NCBI GenBank assembly: GCA_002291875.1
Contig: DBAV01000172.1
Span: 1-5,561 of the forward strand
Reading direction: 5' to 3'
Source: Hyphomonadaceae bacterium UBA1001
GTDB taxonomy: Bacteria > Pseudomonadota > Alphaproteobacteria > Caulobacterales > Aquidulcibacteraceae
Length of the DNA: 5,561 bases
Shown here: piece after piece, positions 1 to 5,561 of the stretch
How positions within the stretch are numbered: position 1 is the stretch's first letter
Layout: the number at the start of each line of letters is the position of its first letter
Notes under the pieces: generated by a model
Database searches by the model: none
Seen by the model: the letters and a program-made list of their open reading frames with translations, nothing else
What the model was told of the DNA's origin: nothing
Position numbers and translations under genes: made by a program

Positions 1-254
1 CGCAGCGCCTCGGCCGCTTCGGCGAACTGTCCCGACGCCTCGGCCGCCTGCGCGTATTGCACCTGCAGCGCGACGTCGGAGGGGCGTTCGCGCGCCGCCT
101 GCCGCAGCACAGAGAGCCGCCCGGCATCGCCCGAGGAGGCGGCCTCCGCCAGGCGCAATCGGCTTTCCAGCGACAGCGGCGCGTTGCCGGGCCCCTGGCA
201 TCCCGCCAGGACCAGCACGGCCGCCATCCAGATACCCCAAGGCCAACCCCGCAT
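1..254 (-). CDS. tadD: TPR-like lipoprotein, probable TadD, N-terminal part (truncated by window edge)
   Basis: The first 84 residues are visible and the frame runs off the left edge without a stop. An N-terminal hydrophobic segment (about residues 8-18) ends in a lipobox, LAGC, with the lipidated cysteine at Cys19. Gln20 at +2 is not Asp, so by the Lol sorting rule the protein should go to the outer membrane. From about residue 29 the sequence is Ala/Leu-rich and helical. Residues 58-84 follow a TPR pattern (L..YA.A.E..G...EA.EAL). In Tad systems TadD is a TPR lipoprotein thought to support assembly or localisation of the outer-membrane secretin. I chose ATG 254 because it follows GAAGGGGGG with a 4-nt spacer and gives a complete signal peptide; the next Met (residue 10) would leave too short a hydrophobic core. 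It follows tadG after a 139-nt gap, the only real gap in the cluster. TPR lipoproteins are common, so the TadD name rests mainly on context. Confidence 0.8.
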   Translation of the reverse strand, partial: MRGWPWGIWMAAVLVLAGCQGPGNAPLSLESRLRLAEAASSGDAGRLSVLRQAARERPSDVALQVQYAQAAEASGQFAEAAEAL

Positions 255-393
255 CGAGCCCCCCTTCGCGCTCCGCCTTTCGGAACTCTTCCCTATTGGA
301 ATGCCGCCCCGCGACCCGCAAGCGCGCTGACGATTCGCAAACCGATCCGCGCCGCCATGGTGGCAGGTTTCCGGCGTGCTGGCGCCTGGGCCC
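255..393 (-). other. Intergenic spacer between tadG and the TPR lipoprotein gene
   Basis: This 139-nt stretch is the only substantial non-coding gap in the window. Just after the tadG stop there is a weak imperfect hairpin (GGCG, 6-nt loop, CGCC) with no following T-run, so I do not call a terminator. The stretch next to the lipoprotein start is less GC-rich than its surroundings and contains a weak sigma70-like pair. A short inverted repeat, GGAA-GAG-TTCC, lies around positions 282-292 between that pair and the start codon. The gap leaves room for independent transcription of the lipoprotein gene, but nothing here proves it. Confidence 0.5.
293..321 (-). promoter_or_regulatory. Weak candidate promoter for the TPR lipoprotein gene
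   Basis: On the minus strand a -35-like TTGCGG (321-316) is followed after 17 nt by a -10-like CAATAG (298-293), about 38 nt upstream of the lipoprotein ATG. The -35 element keeps the TTG core and the spacing is ideal. The -10 element matches TATAAT at only two of six positions. Alphaproteobacterial promoters often have poor -10 boxes, and the position in the only intergenic gap is suggestive, but the match could be chance. Confidence 0.2.
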
Positions 394-2187
394 TCACTGG
401 ACGAGGCGCAGATTCGCGAGCTGCTGGCCGATCTGCTGGAAGGCAGGGCGAAGCTGGTTCGGCTGCGATACGAAGAAGTAGTTGGCCGGCACGCTCGCGC
501 AGGCCTGGTAGAGGTCGCGCGTGCCCTGGTTCACGGTGCCCGCCGTGTTCAGCACCACCGTGTAGATGATGATGCCCTGGTTCTTCATGGTGGTGCACAG
601 CTGGGCGAAGCGCGCGTTCATGTCCGCGGGCGTCGCGCGGTTGTCGCTGCGCCGGCCGTAGCCCGTGTAGTCCGCGTTGTTGGCGATCGGCGCCGCGCCC
701 GGGCGCAGCCGCACGTTTCCCGTCTGATTACCGGGCGGGCAGGCCACGGGAAAGACGTGTTGCGCCGGCCCCGGCGGGCCAGGCGGGTTCGTCGTCGCCA
801 CCGTCGGGAAGGAGGCGGTGTTCACGCCGCCGCTGCAGGAGCCGGGGAAGCCCGTCGGGCTGTCGAACCACTGGTTGTCGCCGTCGGTCATCATCACCAC
901 GGCCTTGCGCATGAAGCGGGTGTTGTAGTCGAGGGGCAGCGCGGTGGTCTGCCCCGGGGGCGCCGAACCCAGGTTCCAGGCGGCGCGCCAGCGCGGGCTG
1001 AGGGTGAACCACCCGCCCAGCAGGCCGAGGTTGCCCATGGTGCCGCCGCGGAAGCTCGGTTCCAGCGCCTCGATCGCGTTCAGCACCGTCGTCTTGGAGG
1101 CGGTGAGCGGCAGCACCCGCGCCCGCGGGCAACCGACATTGGGGCCCACCTGGCTGTTGCCGCGCCAGAGCTGGAAGTCCTCGGTGATCGCGTTCTGCCC
1201 GACCGTGTTCGTGGTCCACAGCAGCCGCGCCCAGTCATTGTCACCGGGCACCGGGTTGCCGTTCAGCGTGTAGTCGCCGAGCGTGGAGCGATAGAGGAAG
1301 GGCCGGAAGGGCGCCTCGGCCGGGGAATAGTCCATCAGGTCACCGTCGGCGGGGGCGCCCGGGTAGCCGCGCCGCGCCTCGACGCAGCCGCGCCAGGTGG
1401 TGGGCGAGAAATCGGCCGTGAGCGTCGCGCGGGCGCTGGGGTCGAGCCAGTCCACCCGGTTCGGGCCGATGTTGAAGGTCGTGGTGTAGGGCACCATCGA
1501 GACCCAGAGGTTCGGCACCGTCTCGCGATCGCCGTAGAGCACGTTCACGAGATCCGCCGCGGCGAGGCGCAGCAGGTCGATGTTGCTGTTGCGCCCGTTC
1601 ACCACCTGGTTCGGCTGGCGCGGCACCGGGGTGAAGCCGCAATTGGGGCCGGTGCGGTTGCTCGGCGTGGAGCAGCCCGTGTCCATCGAGCCGGTCACGT
1701 CGAGCACGAGCGCGAGTTCAAGCCCGAGATCGGCGCGCCGTGCCTCCGAGACGGCGCGCGCGCGCAGCTCGGTGAAGCCCAGCAACCGCGTGAAATAGGC
1801 GGGGATGGCCGCGGTCGCCGAGACGCGGATCGTGCCGCTGTCGAGCTGCACCGGCGGGTCGAACACCGCATCCGAGCCCATGAAGGCCCGGCGGGTGCCG
1901 CCGATGGCCGCCGCCTGCGACTGGCCCTGCGCCGGGTTCACGCCGAAATTGGCCCAGAACATGCCGGCGGCTTCCGCATCGCGCGTCGCGGCCGGCACGC
2001 CGACGTTGCGCGCCATGGCGAGCGCGGCCGCATCGAGCGCGGTGTAGAGGCGCGACTGCAGCACCCAGGCGCGCGCCCCGTCGGTGGCCAGCCCCACGAA
2101 GCCCGCGAGCGGCACGCCGAGCAGCGCCGTCATCACCGCGATGTTCCCGCGCCGGCCAAGCCTGCGCCAGGGCTGGAGCAGGCTCAC
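394..2187 (-). CDS. tadG: TadG-like pilus assembly protein with von Willebrand A domain
   Basis: The 597-residue protein has a short basic N-terminus and one hydrophobic anchor (about residues 15-35). It continues into the TadE/TadG-like N-terminal pattern (LDAAALAMAR near 51-60), so most of it should lie outside the cytoplasm. A von Willebrand A domain begins near residue 155. The MIDAS metal site can be followed as D163-V-T-G-S167, then Thr383 in GGTMGN, then Asp435 in MTDGDN. The segment GGWFTLSPRW after Thr383 and the C-terminal stretch from Cys531 (CTTMKNQGIIIYTVV, QACASVP) to the LRL end are typical of TadG. Long insertions lie at about 168-375 and 440-520; the latter is Pro/Gly-rich. 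There are eight cysteines, all in the exported part. The start is GTG 2187, overlapping the upstream stop as GTGA and preceded by GGGGGG at 5-nt spacing. Longer in-frame starts would run through the upstream gene and read as shadow sequence. TadG is needed for Flp pilus biogenesis in Aggregatibacter; its exact role is unclear. Confidence 0.92.
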   Translation of the reverse strand: MSLLQPWRRLGRRGNIAVMTALLGVPLAGFVGLATDGARAWVLQSRLYTALDAAALAMARNVGVPAATRDAEAAGMFWANFGVNPAQGQSQAAAIGGTRRAFMGSDAVFDPPVQLDSGTIRVSATAAIPAYFTRLLGFTELRARAVSEARRADLGLELALVLDVTGSMDTGCSTPSNRTGPNCGFTPVPRQPNQVVNGRNSNIDLLRLAAADLVNVLYGDRETVPNLWVSMVPYTTTFNIGPNRVDWLDPSARATLTADFSPTTWRGCVEARRGYPGAPADGDLMDYSPAEAPFRPFLYRSTLGDYTLNGNPVPGDNDWARLLWTTNTVGQNAITEDFQLWRGNSQVGPNVGCPRARVLPLTASKTTVLNAIEALEPSFRGGTMGNLGLLGGWFTLSPRWRAAWNLGSAPPGQTTALPLDYNTRFMRKAVVMMTDGDNQWFDSPTGFPGSCSGGVNTASFPTVATTNPPGPPGPAQHVFPVACPPGNQTGNVRLRPGAAPIANNADYTGYGRRSDNRATPADMNARFAQLCTTMKNQGIIIYTVVLNTAGTVNQGTRDLYQACASVPANYFFVSQPNQLRPAFQQIGQQLANLRLVQ

Positions 2188-2771
2188 GGGCACCCCCCGG
2201 TCAAGGTCGAGAGTTCGGCCGCGCGCGGGCGGACGATGGCATAGGTGCGCAGCGGCGCCGGCCCCTCCGTGCCGAAGAAGATCGGGCTCGCCATGATGCG
2301 CCAGGGGGAGGTCGCGTTGATGATCTCGACCACCACGACCGACTGCCCGCGCGGCACGCTGAAGCCGGTCGGCAGGGTGGGCCGCCCCGCGACATTGGGC
2401 GTGAGCGTGCTGTCCCCGCGCGAGCAGGTCCAGGCGAGGACGTTGCCGTTGCTGGGGTTGGAGACGGCGCTGATCACGGTGCGCGCGCGCGCCCCCGTCG
2501 TCCCCGTGTTCCAGGCCGTGTAGGGCTCGGCCACGCTGCGCGCCGCCTCGAAGAAGCCCGCGACCGCCGTGGAGTTCAGCACCTCGGTGCGCGAGGCCGC
2601 CTGCGCCGCCGAGGCCGCCGCCTGCTCCAGCCGGTACCACACCCGCAGGTAGGACACCGCCTCCGCCGTCGCGACGAACATCACGACGAGCACGGGCAGG
2701 ATCAGCCCGAACTCGAGCGCGGCGACGCCCGCATGGCGGCCCGCCCGGCTAGTTCGACGGAAAGGGTTCAT
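2184..2771 (-). CDS. tadF: TadE-family pseudopilin-like protein, probable TadF
   Basis: The 195-residue protein has a basic N-terminus (several Arg in residues 5-12), then a TadE-domain signature: G15 followed by V-A-A-L-E20-F and a hydrophobic segment to about residue 40. The Gly with Glu at +5 is a prepilin-peptidase cleavage pattern, fitting maturation by TadV/CpaA and release of a pseudopilin into the periplasmic side of the membrane. The rest is a small exported domain of mostly beta character, with two cysteines, Cys116 and Cys194; the latter is the penultimate residue and could pair with the former. The start ATG 2771 overlaps the upstream gene by 23 nt and has no clear Shine-Dalgarno, so translation is probably coupled. 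The stop overlaps the tadG start. Position between a TadE protein and TadG, and a length near that of known TadF, suggest TadF, but sequence alone cannot separate TadE from TadF. Confidence 0.85.
   Translation of the reverse strand: MNPFRRTSRAGRHAGVAALEFGLILPVLVVMFVATAEAVSYLRVWYRLEQAAASAAQAASRTEVLNSTAVAGFFEAARSVAEPYTAWNTGTTGARARTVISAVSNPSNGNVLAWTCSRGDSTLTPNVAGRPTLPTGFSVPRGQSVVVVEIINATSPWRIMASPIFFGTEGPAPLRTYAIVRPRAAELSTLTGGCP
2193..2198 (-). promoter_or_regulatory. Shine-Dalgarno-like site that supports the tadG GTG start
   Basis: A GGGGGG run followed by TG lies 5 nt before GTG 2187, inside the last codons of the preceding gene. It resembles a relaxed AGGAGG. Together with the GTGA stop/start overlap, it favours GTG 2187 over longer in-frame starts. 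Confidence 0.45.
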
Positions 2772-3213
2772 TCTGCATCACGACGACGGAGCGGTATTCG
2801 AGCCAGCCGGCCGGCACCATGCCCGACATGAAGGGCGAGAGCAGGCTCGAACGATAGGTGACGGTCAGGCGCACCACCTGGTCCGGCCCGCCGAGGCCGG
2901 CCACGCCCGCCCCCGGGTTGGCCATGGCGGCGAAGTTCGGATAGGCGACGGTGGTCACCGACAGCCGCGCCGGGTCGAGCGGCATGCCGGTGGTGGTCGC
3001 GATGGTGTTGAGCATGAACTGGCTGCGGGTCTGCCCCTGCGGCGCCTCGTTGCCGAGCGAGACCCAGCGCGCCGCCCGGCGCGTGCCGTGATCGAGCGCG
3101 GCGGCGGTGGCCCATTGCCAGCCCGTCTCGATCACCAGCATCACCAGCAGGAAGAACACGGGCAGGATCAGCGCGTGCTCCACCGCCGTCGCTCCCCGGC
3201 GCCCCAGCCGCAT
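2749..3213 (-). CDS. tadE: TadE-family pseudopilin-like protein
   Basis: The 154-residue protein starts with a short basic stretch ending at G7, followed by A-T-A-V-E12 and a hydrophobic core through about residue 30. This is the TadE-domain arrangement, with Glu at +5 from the likely cleavage glycine. Position +6, usually Phe, is His13. After the membrane segment comes an amphipathic helix (about 35-52, RRAARW) and a small exported region with a Gly-rich loop near 99-110. There are no cysteines. From family knowledge TadE is a minor pseudopilin processed by the prepilin peptidase and required for Flp pilus formation. I chose ATG 3213, which shares one base with the tadC stop (TGATG) and sits 5 nt after GGGTG. 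A GTG one codon upstream (3216) is equally in frame and would add one residue. The gene runs 23 nt into the next. Confidence 0.9.
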   Translation of the reverse strand: MRLGRRGATAVEHALILPVFFLLVMLVIETGWQWATAAALDHGTRRAARWVSLGNEAPQGQTRSQFMLNTIATTTGMPLDPARLSVTTVAYPNFAAMANPGAGVAGLGGPDQVVRLTVTYRSSLLSPFMSGMVPAGWLEYRSVVVMQNEPFPSN

Positions 3214-4142
3214 CACATCACCCGCAGCAGGTCGATGAGCGCGGGCCCGGCGGCGACGATCACGAGCACGGGCAGGATGAACAGGATCATCGGCACCGTC
3301 AGCAGCACCGGCAGCTTGGCCGCGCGCGCCTCGAAGGCCGTCAGCTGCTCCTGGCGCAGCTCGGCCGAGAGGGTCTTGAGCGCCTGCACGAGCGGCGTGC
3401 CGAAGCGCATCGACTGGCCGAGCGTGGCCGAAAGCCGGCGCAGCGCCTCGATCCGCGTGCGGTCGGCCATGTTCTGCAGCGCGCGGCGCCGGTCCGAGCC
3501 GATGCGCATCTCGCTGTTGCAGAGCGCGAACTCGGTCGCGATGGCGGGCGAGGCGATGCGGATTTCGATCGCCACGCGCTCGATCGTCGTCTCGAGGGAG
3601 AGGCCGGCCTCGGCGCAGATCACCATGAGGTCGAGCGCATCGGGCAGGCTGCGCTGCACCTCGGCGAGGTAGCGCTTGCGCAGATGCCGCGCGACCATGT
3701 CGGGGGCCAGCATGCCCACGAGGCAGGCCGCCGGCAGCGCGAAGACCACCGCCGTCTGGCTCGCCCCGCCGATCACCATCGCCGCCCAGGTCAGCACCGG
3801 CAGCCCGAAGAAGGCGAGCACCTTCGCGCCGACGAAGACGGCGAGCGCGCGGTCCCCGCGGAAGCCCGCGCTCTGCAGCGTCTGCTCGAGCTCCGTCACC
3901 GTCCGCGCGGAGAGCACGCCGCTGCCCGTCAGCAGCCCGCCCAGCCCCTGCAGGCCGCGCAGCATCTGCTCGCGCGCCGTGCGTGGCACATTCGCCTGGT
4001 CCACCCCCGCGACGCGCTGCACGCCGAGGAAGCGCTGGGCCAGCCGCGCCTCCCGCGCCGCCACCGCATACATCGCCCAGCCCAGCAGCAGCAGGACACC
4101 CACCAGGAGGGCCGCGACGAGAAGCAGCTGCTCGCGCGTCAT
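3213..4142 (-). CDS. tadC: TadC, type II/IV secretion platform protein (T2SSF domain)
   Basis: The 309-residue protein is an inner-membrane platform component of the Tad pilus machine. It has an N-terminal membrane segment (about 6-27), two central hydrophobic segments (about 99-121 and 129-148) and a C-terminal one (about 278-299). Between the central pair and the last lies the cytoplasmic helical T2SSF domain (about 165-275). Its opening, SLPDALDLMVICAEAGLSL (165-183), is the hallmark of the TadC/TadB branch. Length is normal for the family. In Tad systems TadB and TadC are thought to form the platform that couples CpaF ATPase movement to pilin extraction. The start ATG overlaps the tadB stop as ATGA. 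There is no clear Shine-Dalgarno, so translational coupling with tadB is likely. It follows tadB and precedes tadE, the expected context. It is distinguished from TadB by its order and by the CAEAGLSLE motif. Confidence 0.95.
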   Translation of the reverse strand: MTREQLLLVAALLVGVLLLLGWAMYAVAAREARLAQRFLGVQRVAGVDQANVPRTAREQMLRGLQGLGGLLTGSGVLSARTVTELEQTLQSAGFRGDRALAVFVGAKVLAFFGLPVLTWAAMVIGGASQTAVVFALPAACLVGMLAPDMVARHLRKRYLAEVQRSLPDALDLMVICAEAGLSLETTIERVAIEIRIASPAIATEFALCNSEMRIGSDRRRALQNMADRTRIEALRRLSATLGQSMRFGTPLVQALKTLSAELRQEQLTAFEARAAKLPVLLTVPMILFILPVLVIVAAGPALIDLLRVM

Positions 4143-5095
4143 GACAGGGCGCGCCGGATGATGGAGCGCATGACGAGCAGCCCCATGGTCATCATGCCCG
4201 CCGCGATGCCGAGCGCCATCTTGCCGCTGTCGGTCGTGAGCAGGATCATCGCGTAGGAGGGGGTGACGGCGAAGAGCATCGCCGCGGTGATGAAGGGCAG
4301 CGAGGCGAGGATGCCGGCACTCGTCTTCGCCTCCGAGGAGAGGGCGTGGGCGCGCTGGCGCAGCGCCACGCGCTTGCGGATCACCTCCGCGAGGTTCTCG
4401 AGCGTCTCCGACAGCGCGCCGCCCGCGCGCGCCTGCAGCGTCAGCGCGGTGGCGAAGAAGCGATACTCGGGCAGGCCGGTGCGCAGCGCCGTCTCGGCCA
4501 GCGCCTCGTCGATCGGCACGCCGAGCGTCAGGCGGTCCGCGATGGCGCGGAACTCCACGTTGGTGGGCACGGGGGCCTCCTCGGCCACGTTGCGGATGGC
4601 CTCCACCACCGGAAGCCCCACGCGCACCGCGCGCACGATCTGGCCCAGCGCGTCGGGGAATTGCCGGTACAGCGCCTCGCGCCGCTTGCTTTCGATCAGC
4701 CCGAACATGGCGCGCGAGGCCAGAACCGCCCCCACCAGCGTGGCCGGGATCACCAGCGCCTCGTGCAGCACGTCGCCGGCCACGGCACCGCCGATGCGCC
4801 CCGCGAGCAGGGCGGCGCCCAGCACCACGAACCAGCGCGGCCGGTAATCCGCCAGCCGGTCGAGCCGGATGCCGAGCAGGCGCGCCGCGCGGTGCGTCCA
4901 GGGCCAGGCCAGCAGCAGCCGCCCGGCCATCTCCATCATGCCCGGGGGGGCGAGCTGCACCTGGCGGTGGCCCGACAGCACCGCCTCCGCGCGCGTGCGC
5001 CAGACCTCCTGGCGCTTCACCGCGGCCATCGCGACGACGAGGCCGAGCATGATGGCGAGGAAGGCCGCGATCAGGATGACGTGGATGGCCGTCAC
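4139..5095 (-). CDS. tadB: TadB, type II/IV secretion platform protein (T2SSF domain)
   Basis: From GTG 5095 the protein has 318 residues, normal for TadB. It has an N-terminal membrane segment (about 5-26), a second hydrophobic region (about 88-130, probably two segments) and a C-terminal pair (about 262-284 and 293-312). The cytoplasmic T2SSF domain (about 143-265) begins with FPDALGQIVRAVRVGLPVVE and includes TLQARAGGALSETLENLAEV near 219-238, both characteristic of TadB. With TadC it would form the inner-membrane platform acted on by CpaF. The start is decided by AGGAGG at 5110-5105, 9 nt upstream of the GTG. An ATG further upstream (5161) would place 22 Arg/Ser/Thr-rich residues before the membrane segment and run deep into cpaF, so I reject it. 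The gap to cpaF is 4 nt, and the stop overlaps the tadC start by 4 nt. Confidence 0.95.
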   Translation of the reverse strand: MTAIHVILIAAFLAIMLGLVVAMAAVKRQEVWRTRAEAVLSGHRQVQLAPPGMMEMAGRLLLAWPWTHRAARLLGIRLDRLADYRPRWFVVLGAALLAGRIGGAVAGDVLHEALVIPATLVGAVLASRAMFGLIESKRREALYRQFPDALGQIVRAVRVGLPVVEAIRNVAEEAPVPTNVEFRAIADRLTLGVPIDEALAETALRTGLPEYRFFATALTLQARAGGALSETLENLAEVIRKRVALRQRAHALSSEAKTSAGILASLPFITAAMLFAVTPSYAMILLTTDSGKMALGIAAGMMTMGLLVMRSIIRRALS

Positions 5096-5099
5096 GCGC

Positions 5100-5561
5100 T
5101 CAGACCTCCTCGAGCGCCTGGTTCCAGGCCCAGTCCTGCCCGAAGTAGGAGAGGCGGTCATGGAAGGCCGGGCGCGCGCGGCTCGCCTTCCAGCGCACGC
5201 GCAGCTTGCCCGTGGCGCTGTCGCCCTCGTGCTCGATGGCGAAGATGTCGTGCAGGCTGAACACCTCGCCCTCCATGCCCACCACCTCGGTCACCTGCAC
5301 CACGCGGCGCACGCCGTCGCGCTGGCGCTCCACCTGGATGATGAGGTCGATCGCGGAGGCGATCTGGGTGCGGATGGCGCGCGTGGGCAGGCCGAAATTG
5401 CCCATCATCACCATGTTCTCGACGCGCACGAGGGCATCGCGGGAGGTGTTGGCGTGGATGGTGCTCATCGAGCCGTCATGGCCCGTGTTCATGGCCTGGA
5501 GCATGTCGAAGGCCTCGGCGCCGCGGCACTCGCCGAGGATGATGCGGTCGGGCCGCATGCG
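5100..5561 (-). CDS. cpaF: CpaF/TadA secretion ATPase, C-terminal part (truncated by window edge)
   Basis: The last 153 residues are visible; the N-terminal domain and Walker A motif lie beyond the right edge. The fragment opens with RMRPDRIILGECRG, the Walker B region of GspE/PilT/VirB11-type ATPases, with the catalytic Glu at visible residue 11. It continues through FDMLQAMNTGHDGSMSTIHA, the His-box region (visible residues 18-37) highly typical of CpaF. The remaining part matches the usual C-terminal sequence: ALVRVENMV, then TRAIRTQIASAIDLIIQVER, then a beta-rich stretch (VVQVTEVVGMEGEVF). This ATPase is cytoplasmic and powers Flp pilus assembly through TadB/TadC. The stop TGA at 5102-5100 is 4 nt before the tadB start, and the last codons carry tadB's ribosome binding site. 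Any start inside the visible part would be artificial, because the frame is open to the edge. The gene is also called tadA. Confidence 0.96.
   Translation of the reverse strand, partial: RMRPDRIILGECRGAEAFDMLQAMNTGHDGSMSTIHANTSRDALVRVENMVMMGNFGLPTRAIRTQIASAIDLIIQVERQRDGVRRVVQVTEVVGMEGEVFSLHDIFAIEHEGDSATGKLRVRWKASRARPAFHDRLSYFGQDWAWNQALEEV
5105..5110 (-). promoter_or_regulatory. Strong Shine-Dalgarno of tadB (inside the end of cpaF)
   Basis: A perfect AGGAGG on the minus strand is formed by the Glu-Glu-Val codons at the very end of cpaF. It lies 9 nt before GTG 5095. It is the best ribosome binding site in the window and fixes the tadB start. Confidence 0.8.

Noticed and set aside
293..358. 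Short minus-strand frame of 21 residues in the tadG-lipoprotein gap (possible leader peptide)
   Set aside because: There is no Shine-Dalgarno before its ATG, the composition is ordinary for GC-rich DNA, and no attenuator-like hairpin with a T-run follows. It is not supported beyond being open.
1754..1765. (GC)6 alternating tract, with a second one at 2481-2492
   Set aside because: Both lie in Ala/Arg codons (RAR) of tadG and tadF and are easily explained by GC-rich codon use. I see no reason to assign a Z-DNA or regulatory role.
376..2244. Long plus-strand open frame (622 residues) covering the tadG region
   Set aside because: It is antisense to tadG, and its product is dominated by Arg, Ala, Gly, Val and His with no domain pattern, as expected when GC-rich codons are read on the opposite strand. 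The minus strand has clear TadG motifs.
2188..2640. Upstream extension of tadG to an ATG at 2640
   Set aside because: The extra 151 residues read as Gly/Arg/Ala/His-rich shadow of the tadF gene. GTG 2187 has the GTGA overlap, a Shine-Dalgarno-like G-run and a correct N-terminal anchor.
3088..4256. Other plus-strand open frames opposite tadC and tadE
   Set aside because: They are Ser/Arg/Ala-rich shadows of strong minus-strand genes with no signal peptide, domain or plausible start context.
4346..5260. Plus-strand open frame (304 residues) opposite tadB and cpaF
   Set aside because: It is low-complexity Arg/Ala/His/Gln-rich mirror sequence with no recognisable family. It crosses the tadB/cpaF junction, which is well supported on the minus strand.
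5526..5534. Cys next to the Walker B Glu in CpaF (GECRG)
   Set aside because: GECRG is a common form in CpaF-type ATPases alongside GEVRG, so it is not unusual.

Overview
This is a GC-rich window (roughly 70% G+C by eye) carrying most of a tad (tight adherence) locus. Such loci encode the inner-membrane and periplasmic machinery that builds Flp-type IVb pili. Every gene I can support lies on the minus strand, so the operon reads from the right edge to the left edge. GC content, dense packing and the style of the TadE/TadF/TadG proteins suggest an alphaproteobacterium, perhaps of the Acetobacteraceae/Rhodospirillales type. That placement is inference only, because no phylogenetic marker is present.

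Layout in transcription order: (1) 5561-5100, the C-terminal part of the secretion ATPase CpaF/TadA, cut by the window edge; (2) 5095-4139, the platform protein TadB; (3) 4142-3213, the platform protein TadC; (4) 3213-2749, a TadE pseudopilin-like protein; (5) 2771-2184, a second TadE-domain protein, probably the TadF equivalent; (6) 2187-394, TadG with a von Willebrand A domain; (7) a 139-nt gap with a weak promoter candidate; (8) 254-1, the start of a lipoprotein with TPR-like helices, probably TadD, cut by the left edge. The first six genes are joined by overlaps or by a 4-nt gap, so they look like one translationally coupled operon. The lipoprotein gene is the only one set apart.

From family knowledge, CpaF hydrolyses ATP in the cytoplasm and drives assembly through the TadB/TadC membrane platform. 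TadE and TadF are minor pseudopilins cut by the prepilin peptidase. TadG is a membrane-anchored periplasmic or surface protein, and TadD is an outer-membrane-associated TPR lipoprotein. The pilin (flp), prepilin peptidase (tadV/cpaA), secretin (cpaC/rcpA) and tadZ/cpaE are not in the window and would be expected beyond the right edge.

I found no mobile element, CRISPR array, tRNA or rRNA and no evidence of a new system. Long open frames on the plus strand are mirror images of the real genes in GC-rich DNA. The points most worth a second look are the tad gene order, the distribution of prepilin-peptidase-like sites across TadE/TadF/TadG, and the large cysteine-bearing insertions in TadG.
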